In this document: positions 9,496-17,106 of the stretch, one piece after another | Layout of the letters: every line of letters starts with the position of its first letter | Position numbering within the stretch: position 1 is the first letter of the stretch | Assembly: GCA_964641665.1 (NCBI GenBank) | Contig: CAZXKO010000070.1 | Location: forward strand, 114,918-178,917 | Direction of reading: 5' to 3' | Origin: Gp1-AA133 sp964641665 | GTDB lineage: Bacteria > Acidobacteriota > Terriglobia > Terriglobales > Acidobacteriaceae | DNA: 64,000 nucleotides | Program-made: the position numbers and the translations under genes | Notes under the pieces: generated by a model | Told to the model about the DNA's origin: nothing | Databases searched by the model: none | Seen by the model: only the letters and a program-made list of their open reading frames with translations

Positions 9496-9864
9496 GTGGC
9501 ACAATGGCCCAACTTGGAAACAGCGACCATCCGCGAGTGGGCAACCGACGCGATCCGTTACTGGGAACCGCGACGCATCCTCTACAACCTCGTGCTGGCC
9601 GCGATTGTCCTCGCCCACTTCGTCATGGGACTGCCCACCACCAAAGGACTCCTGACCGTTAATTTTGTGCTGATGCTCTTTCTGCTGGCGGTCCTGGCCA
9701 ATGTGGCCTACTGCGCTGCCTATGCGGTCGACATCTTTGCCCAAATATCCGGGTTCCGCGAACTTTGGCAGAGAGTCCGATGGGTGCTATTCGCCATCGG
9801 GGTCGCGTTCGCCGGAGTCATTACCCGCTTCTGGTCGATCGCTTTGTTCAATCCCGGACACTAA
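9496..9864 (+). CDS. Small integral membrane protein, 3-4 helices
   Basis: 122 residues from a GTG at 9496 (the only sensible start before the first helix). Hydrophobic segments are at ~30-48 (YNLVLAAIVLAHFVMGL), ~52-72 (LTVNFVLMLFLLAVLANVAY) and ~94-114 (VRWVLFAIGVAFAGVITRFW). The N-terminus is soluble and contains REWATDAIRYWEPRR. No catalytic motif is seen. It is divergent from the hydrolase gene (57-bp gap) and lies 95 bp before the HD-fold gene on the same strand, so it may be the first gene of the downstream cluster. Confidence 0.7.
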   Translation: MAQWPNLETATIREWATDAIRYWEPRRILYNLVLAAIVLAHFVMGLPTTKGLLTVNFVLMLFLLAVLANVAYCAAYAVDIFAQISGFRELWQRVRWVLFAIGVAFAGVITRFWSIALFNPGH

Positions 9865-9959
9865 CAGAAGTCTTTAGCGAGTCACACGGCCGCGTGCGGT
9901 GCGTCCTCGACGTTTCCCATGCCTACGGGGTAAGCTATTGCGACTTGGGGTGCTCCGCT

Positions 9960-10520
9960 ATGCGCGAAGCTGTCAACAAGATGTGGCCGGAAATTCAGTG
10001 GATTCAGGACGAGAAGCTCCGCGAGAAAGTCGCACAGACCTGGACCAAGGCTCTCGAACGCAGTCCCCTGAAGCCCGACGACCTGAACTACATTCCATTC
10101 ACCCTGCTGATCCCGCACTGCTCTGTGACTTTTATGGAGCATAAGCGCTGCGTGGTGCACATCGCGCGCAAAAGCGCCGAGGCCATGAAGGAATTTATGG
10201 GACGCACATTGCCGGTCAACGTGGACACGGTGATTGCGGGAGCGATTCTTGCCGACGTCGGAAAGCTGCTCGAATATGAAATCGGTCCCGACGGCCAGGC
10301 CCGCCAGAGCGAACGCGGCGAGGCTCTGCGACATCCGTTTACTGGAGTGGCGCTGGCCCTGGAGTGCGGGGTTCCCGACGACGTGTGCCATATCATCGCC
10401 TCCCACGCCGCAGAAGGCGACCAGGTCAAGCGCACCACCGAAGCCTACATCGTCCACCACGCCGATTTCATGGCGTATTTGCCTTTCAAGAATCCGAAGA
10501 ACGTCAAGACAAGACGATAG
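9960..10520 (+). CDS. HD-domain protein with an altered HD motif
   Basis: 186 residues from the ATG at 9960; the open frame upstream looks non-coding. The HD-fold pattern is visible: H67 in KRCVVHIARKS, then ILADVGKLLEYE (96-107) where HDIG proteins have LLHDIGK, then H125 (LRHPFTG), H144 and H149 (VCHIIASHAAEGD), and D169 (VHHADFMAY). The name-giving His is replaced by Ala98 while Asp99 stays, so metal binding may be altered or lost. HD proteins hydrolyse phosphate esters such as nucleotides; this one could be a divergent enzyme or a sensor. It lies 93 bp before the MmgE/PrpD gene and probably belongs to the tricarboxylate cluster. Confidence 0.75.
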   Translation: MREAVNKMWPEIQWIQDEKLREKVAQTWTKALERSPLKPDDLNYIPFTLLIPHCSVTFMEHKRCVVHIARKSAEAMKEFMGRTLPVNVDTVIAGAILADVGKLLEYEIGPDGQARQSERGEALRHPFTGVALALECGVPDDVCHIIASHAAEGDQVKRTTEAYIVHHADFMAYLPFKNPKNVKTRR

Positions 10521-10613
10521 ACCGTGTGAACAGCGTAGAGATGTGCGGAGGTTGGCCAACGACCAACGACAAGCGACAAACCACCAACGACCGCTGATCC
10601 GGAGACAACCTTC

Positions 10614-12038
10614 GTGGCGACTCGACAAATTCCCACATCGAACGAAACCATCACGACCAAGATGGCCCGCTGGGCAGCCGCCCTCGAATACCCACACCTC
10701 TCGCAAGACGCGATCTACCAGGCCAAGCGTTTTCTGCTCGACTCCGTGGGCTGCGCGTTGGGCGGCTACCAGCAGCACGACGTGAAAATCGCTCTGGAAG
10801 TTCTCGACGAGGTCGCGGCGCAAGGCCCCGCCACCGTCATCGGCACGGGCAAGAGAGTTGACCCCGTTTCCGCATCTCTGGCGAACGCCCTGATGATCCG
10901 CTGCATGGACTACAACGACATCTACTGGAAGCAGGACCCGTCGCATCCCTCTGACATTTTCCCGGCGGCCATAGCAGGGTGTGAGCGAGCCAAGACGGGA
11001 GGCAAAGAACTCATCGTAGGCTTCGTGCTGGGTCACGAATTTGAAATGCGCTTTTGCGAGGCGGCTTTTCCCGGCATCCGCGAGCGCGGCTGGCACCATG
11101 CCACGCTGACCGCGTTTGTTTCGCCCTTCGTCGCCGGGCGCGCTCTTGGACTCTCCTGGCAACAGATTCAGCACGCGGTCGGCATTTCGGCCAGCCGCCA
11201 CTGCACCCTCGGCGCCGTCACAGCCGGGAAGTTGACGATGATGAAGAACACGGTGGACCCGATGGCCACCCAGAGCGGGATGTTTGCAGCGCTGCTGGCG
11301 GAAAAAGGCTACACCGGTCCCGAGCACGTAATCGACGGCAAGGAAGGGCTGGCCCATTGTTTCGGTCCCGAATGGAAGCTCAACCTCCTCACCGACAACC
11401 TGGGCGATTCCTGGCGCATCACGCAATGCGGCATGAAGTTCTTTCCCACCGAGGCGCTCACGCACGCGCCCATCTCCGCCGTGCTCGACCTGGTGAAGAT
11501 GAACGACCTGCATCCCGACCAGGTTGCGAAGATCCAGATCCGCTCCCTGGCCCGCGCCGCCGACATCCTTTCCGACCCGAGCAAGTACGATCCTCATACC
11601 AAAGAAACAGCCGACCACTCCCTGCCCTACGTAATCGCGGCGGCATTGGTCGACCGGCAGGTGACTCCGGCACAATTCGAAATGGCCAAGATCATGGACC
11701 CGAGCATCCGCGCGCAGCTCAAGAAAGTGGAAGTTGTGGCGGATCCCGAGATCGAAAAAGTCTTCCCAGCGCTGCAGCGAGTCGTCGTCGTGATCACGAC
11801 CACCGACCGCCGCACCTTAACCGAGCAACTCGACTATCCCAAAGGGGATCCCCGCAATCCGCTCACCGACCAGGAAATCGAGGAGAAGTTTGCCGCGCTA
11901 GCGGAGGGCGTTCTCTCGAAATCTGCGCAGCAAAAACTCAAAGACGCCATCTGGAATCTGGAGAACCTCGACTCGGCATCAAAGCTGATGGCCCTGATGA
12001 AAGCCGATGTGCCGGCAAAGAATTCGTCGGCGGCATAG
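10614..12038 (+). CDS. MmgE/PrpD family protein (2-methylcitrate dehydratase-like)
   Basis: 474 residues, the normal family length. It starts at a GTG (10614) with GGAGA just upstream; an ATG at 10662 is a weaker alternative. The N-terminal helical domain has AKRFLLDSVGCALGGYQQHD and the conserved ALMIRCMDYNDIY; the central part has GWHHATLTAFVSPFVAG and GISASRHCTLGAV. The family includes 2-methylcitrate dehydratase, cis-aconitate decarboxylase and iminodisuccinate-type enzymes, all acting on tri- or dicarboxylates without an iron-sulfur cluster. The next genes are a homoaconitase-like enzyme, an isocitrate-dehydrogenase-like enzyme and citrate-lyase-like proteins, which supports a tricarboxylate substrate. 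The exact reaction is inference. Confidence 0.88.
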   Translation: MATRQIPTSNETITTKMARWAAALEYPHLSQDAIYQAKRFLLDSVGCALGGYQQHDVKIALEVLDEVAAQGPATVIGTGKRVDPVSASLANALMIRCMDYNDIYWKQDPSHPSDIFPAAIAGCERAKTGGKELIVGFVLGHEFEMRFCEAAFPGIRERGWHHATLTAFVSPFVAGRALGLSWQQIQHAVGISASRHCTLGAVTAGKLTMMKNTVDPMATQSGMFAALLAEKGYTGPEHVIDGKEGLAHCFGPEWKLNLLTDNLGDSWRITQCGMKFFPTEALTHAPISAVLDLVKMNDLHPDQVAKIQIRSLARAADILSDPSKYDPHTKETADHSLPYVIAAALVDRQVTPAQFEMAKIMDPSIRAQLKKVEVVADPEIEKVFPALQRVVVVITTTDRRTLTEQLDYPKGDPRNPLTDQEIEEKFAALAEGVLSKSAQQKLKDAIWNLENLDSASKLMALMKADVPAKNSSAA

Positions 12039-12143
12039 ACGATGACCACGAACCGCAAGACAACCACGAACCACGTAGGCACAGACGCCCCCGTCCGTGC
12101 AGGCGAGCCAAGCTCGCCAGTCTTTTGACGCTGGGAGACCGCC

Positions 12144-14093
12144 ATGCCCCAGACCATCACTGAAAAGATCGCCCAGACCCACCTTGCCGAAGGGCCTTCG
12201 CGCCCCCTCCGCACCGGAGACTTCCTCTCCATCCGCCCGCACCGCGTCATGACCCACGACAACACGTCCGCGGTCATGAGCAAATTCAAAGGCATCGGAG
12301 CGAAGAAGATTCACAACTCGCGGCAACTGGTGTTCGCCCTCGACCACGACATCCAGAACCAGGACGAATCGAACCAGAAAAAATACCGCGCCATCGAAGC
12401 CTTCGCCAAAGAACACGGTGTCGACTTCTACCCCGCCGGGTCCGGCATCGGCCACCAGATCATGGTCGAACGCGGCTACGTCATTCCCGGATCGTTCGTC
12501 GTCGCGTCCGACTCGCACTCCAACATGTACGGCGCACTGGGCGCCATCGGAACGCCGATCGTCCGCACCGATGCTGCCGCAGTCTGGGCCACGGGAGAAT
12601 TCTGGTGGCAGATTCCCCGCTCGATCGAAGTCACCCTCGAAGGCAAGCTCCCCGAAGGCGCTACCGGCAAAGACGTCATCATCACGCTCTGTGGCCTGTA
12701 CAACCACGACGAGGTCCTCAACGCCGCCATCGAATTCACGGGTTCCGGTGTCGCTTCGCTCTCGATGGACGCGCGCCTGTCCATCTCCAACATGACTACC
12801 GAGTGGGGCCCACTGGTCGGCTGGTTCCCGGTGGACACAGTCACGCTCGCCTACCTGCGCGGCGTTCACCAGCGCCTCAAAGCGCAGGGCATCGAACGCT
12901 TCACCGAAGCGGACCTGCAGACTTGGGCGAAGAATCCGCCGCGTCCCGACCCCGGCGCCGCCTACGCGGCGAAGATCACGCTCGACCTCGCCCAAGTAAC
13001 TCCGCACGTCTCCGGCCCCGACACCGTGCAGACCATGCAATCCCTCGCCGAAATGGAGCGCAAGAAAGTCGCGATTCAGAAGGCGTACCTGGTTTCCTGC
13101 GTGAACTCGCGCCTCGAAGATCTCGACGCTGCAGCGCGCGTACTGCGAGGGAACAAGGTAGCGCCGGGAGTACAGTTCTATCTCAGTGCCGCCAGCCGGT
13201 GGGTGCAGGAAGAAGCGGAGAAGCGTGGTACCTGGCAGATCCTCACTGACGCCGGCGCCCGCCCGCTGCCCGCCGGTTGCGGCCCCTGCATCGGCCTCGG
13301 CGTCGGCCTGCTGGAAAAAGGCGAAGTTGGCATCTCCGCCACCAATCGCAACTTCAAAGGCCGCATGGGATCGCGCGATGCCCAGTGCTATCTCGCGAGC
13401 CCCGAAGTCGTGGCTGCTTCCGCCGTCGCCGGATACATTCGCGGCCCGCACGAATTCGCCGATCGCCACCCGGAACGCCACTACACTGAACTCGCCGCCA
13501 GCGACGGTCTCGGTGCCGAGAAAGTCGAAATCCTCAAAGGCTTTCCCGAGCGCGTCAAAGGCCGCCTCGTCTTCATGCCGGAAGACAACGTCAATACCGA
13601 CGCCATCTACGGCAAGGACTATACCTACCGCGACGACATGACCAAAGAAATGATGGCGAAGGTCGTCATGGAGAACTACGATCCGCAATTCGCCGCGCGC
13701 ACCCAGGCCGGCAACGTCATCTTGAGTGGCTTCAACTTCGGCACCGGCTCCAGCCGCGAGCAGGCGGTCACTTGCCTCAAGGCGAAAGGCATCCCGCTGG
13801 TGATCGCCGCCAGCTTCTCGCAAACTTACCTGCGCAACGCCTACAACAACGGCTTCCTGTGCGTGGAGGTCCCCGAGCTGGTAAAGCGTCTGAGGGAGAA
13901 ATTCGCTGTGGAAATCGCCGCAAAAGAAAGAACGATCATTCCCGGCGACGAAATTGACATCGACTTCACCTCGAGCGTGATCACCTGGCGCGGGGACAGA
14001 TTCCCGTTCCCCGCGCTGGGCAGCGTCCCGCAGTCGCTCGTCATCGCCGAAGGAGTCGAGAACCTGGTCGCCAAGCGGTTGGGCTTGAATTGA
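12144..14093 (+). CDS. Aconitase-superfamily hydratase, single-chain homoaconitase (Lys4)-like
   Basis: 649 residues. The N-terminal three-domain catalytic part carries the 4Fe-4S ligands: a Cys near 317 in SCVNSRLEDL, and GCGPCIGLG near 378-386 (two Cys). SDSHSNMYGALGA near 120 is the conserved His/Ser loop. A linker leads to the C-terminal swivel domain with FGTGSSREQA near 532-541, the substrate-carboxylate loop. Having both domains in one chain and the GSSREQA/AKGIPLVIA wording resembles fungal homoaconitase more than bacterial LeuCD or AcnA. It should catalyse the reversible dehydration/hydration of a citrate-type or homocitrate-type acid. No homocitrate synthase gene is nearby, so catabolic use is as likely as lysine synthesis. 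Confidence 0.88.
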   Translation: MPQTITEKIAQTHLAEGPSRPLRTGDFLSIRPHRVMTHDNTSAVMSKFKGIGAKKIHNSRQLVFALDHDIQNQDESNQKKYRAIEAFAKEHGVDFYPAGSGIGHQIMVERGYVIPGSFVVASDSHSNMYGALGAIGTPIVRTDAAAVWATGEFWWQIPRSIEVTLEGKLPEGATGKDVIITLCGLYNHDEVLNAAIEFTGSGVASLSMDARLSISNMTTEWGPLVGWFPVDTVTLAYLRGVHQRLKAQGIERFTEADLQTWAKNPPRPDPGAAYAAKITLDLAQVTPHVSGPDTVQTMQSLAEMERKKVAIQKAYLVSCVNSRLEDLDAAARVLRGNKVAPGVQFYLSAASRWVQEEAEKRGTWQILTDAGARPLPAGCGPCIGLGVGLLEKGEVGISATNRNFKGRMGSRDAQCYLASPEVVAASAVAGYIRGPHEFADRHPERHYTELAASDGLGAEKVEILKGFPERVKGRLVFMPEDNVNTDAIYGKDYTYRDDMTKEMMAKVVMENYDPQFAARTQAGNVILSGFNFGTGSSREQAVTCLKAKGIPLVIAASFSQTYLRNAYNNGFLCVEVPELVKRLREKFAVEIAAKERTIIPGDEIDIDFTSSVITWRGDRFPFPALGSVPQSLVIAEGVENLVAKRLGLN

Positions 14094-14110
14094 GACGAAA
14101 TTACATGTTT

Positions 14111-14160
14111 TTGTCATTCCGACCCCGAGCGCAGCGGAGGGGGAGGAATCTGCTTTTGGT
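14111..14160 (+). repeat. Dispersed repeat family B (TTGTCATTCCGAC...AATCTGCTTTTGG)
   Basis: It lies between the hydratase and the dehydrogenase genes. A second copy in the same orientation is at 31991-32042; both end in GAGGAATCTGCTTTTGG. It is non-coding and of unknown function. Confidence 0.75.
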
Positions 14161-14175
14161 CAGCGTCAGTTGAAA

Positions 14176-14204
14176 CTCCGTGCCTCCGTGTCTCCGTGGT
14201 GAAA
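14176..14204 (+). repeat. Dispersed repeat family C (CCTCCGTGTCTCCGTGGTGAA)
   Basis: The same phrase or a variant is seen at 15549-15580, 17013-17085, 28846-28895, 40306-40340, 42045-42105 and 62598-62632. Three copies lie directly upstream of starts in the tricarboxylate cluster. Confidence 0.75.
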
Positions 14205-14230
14205 AAGCTCGTTAAGGAGAAACCGCTCTC

Positions 14231-15415
14231 ATGCCTAAACACACCGTAGTCACCATGCCCGGCGACGGCATCGGCAACCAGGTCCTTCCCGAATCGCTTC
14301 GTGTCCTCAAAGCCGTCGGCTTTGACGCCGACTACGTCCCCGCCGACATCGGCTGGGACTGCTGGTGCAAGGAAGGCAACGCCCTCCCCGACCGCACCAT
14401 CGACCTGCTCGCCAAGCACAAGCTCGGACTATTTGGCGCGATCACTTCGAAGCCCAACAAGGCCGCGCAAGCCGAACTCGATCCAAAGCTCCGCGGCAGA
14501 GGCTACGTCTACTACTCGCCCATCGTGACCATGCGCCAGAAGTTCAATCTCGACATCTGCATGCGTCCCTGCGTTGGTTTCACGGGCAACCCCCTGAACT
14601 ACATCCGCAAACGCACCGACGGAGGTTTCGACGAGCCCCACATCAACTCGACCGTCTTCCGCCAGAACACCGAAGGCATGTACGCCGGTATCGAGTGGAC
14701 CAATCCCCCCGATCTCGTCCGCAACGCGCTCAACTCCCATCCCAAGTTCAAGATCTTCGCCGGAGTCCCCGGTCCCGACATCGCCGTCAGCGTGCGCATC
14801 ATCACCCGCCCTGCAGCGCGCCGCATCATCGCCGCCGCGTTCGAATACGCGAAGAAAAAGAAGTTCAAGGCCGTCACCATCTGCGAGAAGCCCAACGTCG
14901 TGCGCGAAACCAGCGGCATGATGGAAGAGACCGCCAAGGAAATTCAGAAGAGCTATCCCGACATCCAGCTCTGGTCCACCAACATCGACGCGCAACTTAT
15001 GTGGCTCAACAAGAATCCCGAAGACTACAACGTGATCGTCGCCTCGAACCTCTTCGGCGACCTCCTCTCCGACGCCTTCGCCGGCTTGGTGGGTGGCCTC
15101 GGCTTCGCCGCTTCCGGGAACATCGGCGACAGCGTCGCCGTGTTCGAGCCGACCCACGGCTCGGCCCCGAAGTACGCCGAGTTAAACCCGCCCATCGTCA
15201 ATCCAATCGCCATGATTCTCTCCGCCGCCATGATGATCGAGCACATCGGCGAAACCGGCAAAGCCGATCGCATCCGCAGCGCCGTCGCCGCCGTCGTGAA
15301 AGAAGGCAAAGTCCGCACCTACGACATGATGCGCATTCCGGGTGGCGCAAAATCGATCAGCCAGGGCGCGGCCTCGACCGTTCAAATGACTGACACCATC
15401 CTGGCTCGCTTGTAG
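14231..15415 (+). CDS. Isocitrate/isopropylmalate dehydrogenase-family enzyme, probably NADP-linked
   Basis: 394 residues, a decarboxylating beta-hydroxyacid dehydrogenase. GDGIGNQV near residue 11 and NTEGMYAGIEW (146-156) are family signatures; SNLFGDLLSDAFAGLVGG and FEPTHGSAPKYA (305-316) form the active site and cofactor loop. K314-Y315 match the Lys-Tyr pair of NADP-dependent isocitrate dehydrogenases, where NAD enzymes have Asp-Ile. By hand alignment, S96, R102 and R112 fit the isocitrate-binding S113, R119 and R129 of E. coli Icd, but the N115 position is Ile99, so the gamma substituent of the substrate may differ. AAGGAG lies 10 nt before the ATG. Its place after a homoaconitase-like gene suggests it oxidises that enzyme's product. 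Confidence 0.9.
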   Translation: MPKHTVVTMPGDGIGNQVLPESLRVLKAVGFDADYVPADIGWDCWCKEGNALPDRTIDLLAKHKLGLFGAITSKPNKAAQAELDPKLRGRGYVYYSPIVTMRQKFNLDICMRPCVGFTGNPLNYIRKRTDGGFDEPHINSTVFRQNTEGMYAGIEWTNPPDLVRNALNSHPKFKIFAGVPGPDIAVSVRIITRPAARRIIAAAFEYAKKKKFKAVTICEKPNVVRETSGMMEETAKEIQKSYPDIQLWSTNIDAQLMWLNKNPEDYNVIVASNLFGDLLSDAFAGLVGGLGFAASGNIGDSVAVFEPTHGSAPKYAELNPPIVNPIAMILSAAMMIEHIGETGKADRIRSAVAAVVKEGKVRTYDMMRIPGGAKSISQGAASTVQMTDTILARL

Positions 15416-15548
15416 GCAACACGACTGGCTGTCTCGGGCTGCTAACGCGAGCCGAACCTGTCGTGCAAGCCAATCCGGACCGGCCCCTGCGCGCAGGAAC
15501 CACAAACGCCACGCAATCCTGCGCCGGAGTTGCCGTAACATAGTTCCT

Positions 15549-15580
15549 TCGTGCGACCTTCGTGTCCTTTGTGGTGAAGG
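15549..15580 (+). repeat. Dispersed repeat family C copy upstream of the CitD-CitE gene
   Basis: CTTCGTGTCCTTTGTGGTGAA with flanks, ending 7 bp before the ATG of the next gene. It therefore supplies the sequence around the ribosome-binding site (GTGAAGG). Confidence 0.6.
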
Positions 15581-15587
15581 GTTTTCC

Positions 15588-16793
15588 ATGGCCGCCGCCG
15601 AACAGAAAACATCCCGCGCCGAAGCCGGACATTGGGGCAAAGACATCCGCTCGGACCTGCATGTCGCCATCGAACCCCGTGACTCGGGCGGTCTTGAAGT
15701 GGGTCTCGAGTCCCGCGTCGCTCCTTATTATGGGGACGCCATCCTCGGCCAGACCCGCCAGGTGCTCGAAACCCTGGGAGTGAAGAATGCGCGGGTCGCC
15801 ATTCACGACGAAGGCGCTCTCCCCTACGTGATCGCGGCCCGCATTGAGACTGCCGCCCGCCGCGCCGGGCTGGCGAACAACAATAAGGCTCTGCCCGACA
15901 AAGTTGTGCTTCCCGAGCCCTCCGCCAAAGACCGCCTTCGCCGCTCGCGCCTTTACCTTCCCGGCACCGAGCCCAAGTACACAATCAACGCTGGCCTGCA
16001 CGGTCCCGACGCCATCATCCTTGACCTCGAAGATTCCGTTCATCATGCGGAAAAAGACTCCGCTCGTCTGCTGGTGCGCAACGCGCTTCATGCAGTCAAC
16101 TTCGGCACGTGCGAGCGCATGGTGCGCATCAACCAGCTACCCCTCGGCCTCGAAGACCTCGCCGAAATCATTCCCGAAGCGCCCGACCTCATTTCGATCC
16201 CCAAGGTCGAGCATCCCGGTCAGGTCACGCAGGTCGACCGCATGATCAGCGAGTTGAGAGTCCGCCACTCGATCGACCGGCCCATCTGGCTCATGCCGAT
16301 CCTGGAGTCGGGGCAGGGAATTGAAAACGCGGCCGCCATTGCCGCGGTCGCGGAGAACGTGGCCGCAATTTCCATCGGCCTTGAGGACTACACGGCTGAT
16401 CTGGGCGTAGCCAGGACCGCCGAAGGCCGCGAATCTCTCTACGCGCGCACGCGCCTGGTGAACGCCGCCAAGGCTGCGGGAGTGCAAGCCATCGATTCGG
16501 TCTACAGCGATGTTGCTGACATGGACGGCCTGAAGCGTTGGGGTGAAAATTCCCGCGCGCTCGGCTTCGAAGGCATGGGCTGCATTCACCCCGCCCAGAT
16601 CCCTGTGATCCACGCGGCGTTTGCGCCCTCCGCCGCCGAGATTGAAAAAGCGCAGAAGATTGTCGTCGCATTCGAAGAAGCCCAGCAGCGCGGAGTGGGC
16701 GTCGTCAGCCTGGGATCCAAAATGATCGACCCCCCGGTGGTCCAGCGCGCGCTGAAGTTGGTGGCCCGGGCGAGAGCGATGGGATTGGCGTGA
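15588..16793 (+). CDS. Fused citrate lyase gamma-beta (CitD-CitE-like) protein
   Basis: 401 residues with two parts. Residues ~18-95 read like the acyl-carrier CitD: SDLHVAIEPRDSGGLEVGL, GDAILGQTRQVLETLGV, VAIHDEGALPYVIAARIE. Residues ~117-400 are a CitE/HpcH TIM-barrel lyase: RSRLYLPG, AIILDLEDSV (metal/phosphate loop), RINQLPLG, ISIPKVEHP, PILESGQGIENAA (metal-binding Glu240), SIGLEDYTADLG. Known citrate lyases encode these as separate genes. In CitD a Ser carries the phosphoribosyl-dephospho-CoA group; here Ser22 is one residue off that position by hand alignment, so its use is uncertain. With the CitF-like protein encoded just downstream it should cleave citrate or an analogue into acetate and a 2-oxoacid. 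citC, citX and citG are not in the window. Confidence 0.85.
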   Translation: MAAAEQKTSRAEAGHWGKDIRSDLHVAIEPRDSGGLEVGLESRVAPYYGDAILGQTRQVLETLGVKNARVAIHDEGALPYVIAARIETAARRAGLANNNKALPDKVVLPEPSAKDRLRRSRLYLPGTEPKYTINAGLHGPDAIILDLEDSVHHAEKDSARLLVRNALHAVNFGTCERMVRINQLPLGLEDLAEIIPEAPDLISIPKVEHPGQVTQVDRMISELRVRHSIDRPIWLMPILESGQGIENAAAIAAVAENVAAISIGLEDYTADLGVARTAEGRESLYARTRLVNAAKAAGVQAIDSVYSDVADMDGLKRWGENSRALGFEGMGCIHPAQIPVIHAAFAPSAAEIEKAQKIVVAFEEAQQRGVGVVSLGSKMIDPPVVQRALKLVARARAMGLA

Positions 16794-16800
16794 GCGAGCT

Positions 16801-17106
16801 GTGGCAGACGAGAACGAGCGGCAAGAGTTTTGTGATTGTGAAGGTTGGGAGCCTTGCACCTTCTCTCGTCAGCCGCCAGCTCATTGCACGTATTGCAAGG
16901 ATCTGACGCGGCAGCAATTCGATGCAGCAAGGGCTCAAGGACACTATCCATCGTTGGCAGCTATGAGGAACAACATGGGAAACCGCACCCGGAAACTACT
17001 GGTTGAAGAAATTCCTCTGTGCTCCTCTGTGTCCTCTGTGGTGAACGCTCTTCCTCCGTGTCTCCGTGCCTCCGTGGTGAAAACGATCCTGGGAACCTTG
17101 CGATGA
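16801..17106 (+). CDS. Possible small Cys-rich (zinc-finger-like) protein
   Basis: 101 codons from a GTG 7 bp after the previous stop. The first ~47 residues hold C-x-C (residues 11-13), Cys19, and C-x2-C (CTYC, ~29-32), then KDLTRQQFDAARAQGHYPSL, which looks protein-like. The remainder is translated from family C repeats (17013-17085) and is not protein-like. Its TGA overlaps the ATG of the CitF gene (ATGA). Either a small metal-binding protein whose end was replaced by repeats, or a partly chance frame. No function is assigned. Confidence 0.4.
   Translation: MADENERQEFCDCEGWEPCTFSRQPPAHCTYCKDLTRQQFDAARAQGHYPSLAAMRNNMGNRTRKLLVEEIPLCSSVSSVVNALPPCLRASVVKTILGTLR
17013..17085 (+). repeat. Dispersed repeat family C, doubled copy
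   Basis: CCTCTGTGTCCTCTGTGGTGAA is followed at once by CCTCCGTGTCTCCGTGCCTC and CGTGGTGAAA. It ends 17 bp before the CitF start. Confidence 0.75.

Noticed and set aside
9882..14117. Very long open frames on the minus strand opposite the MmgE/PrpD and hydratase genes
   Set aside because: They mirror GC-rich third positions of well-identified plus-strand enzymes; the peptides have no recognisable domains.
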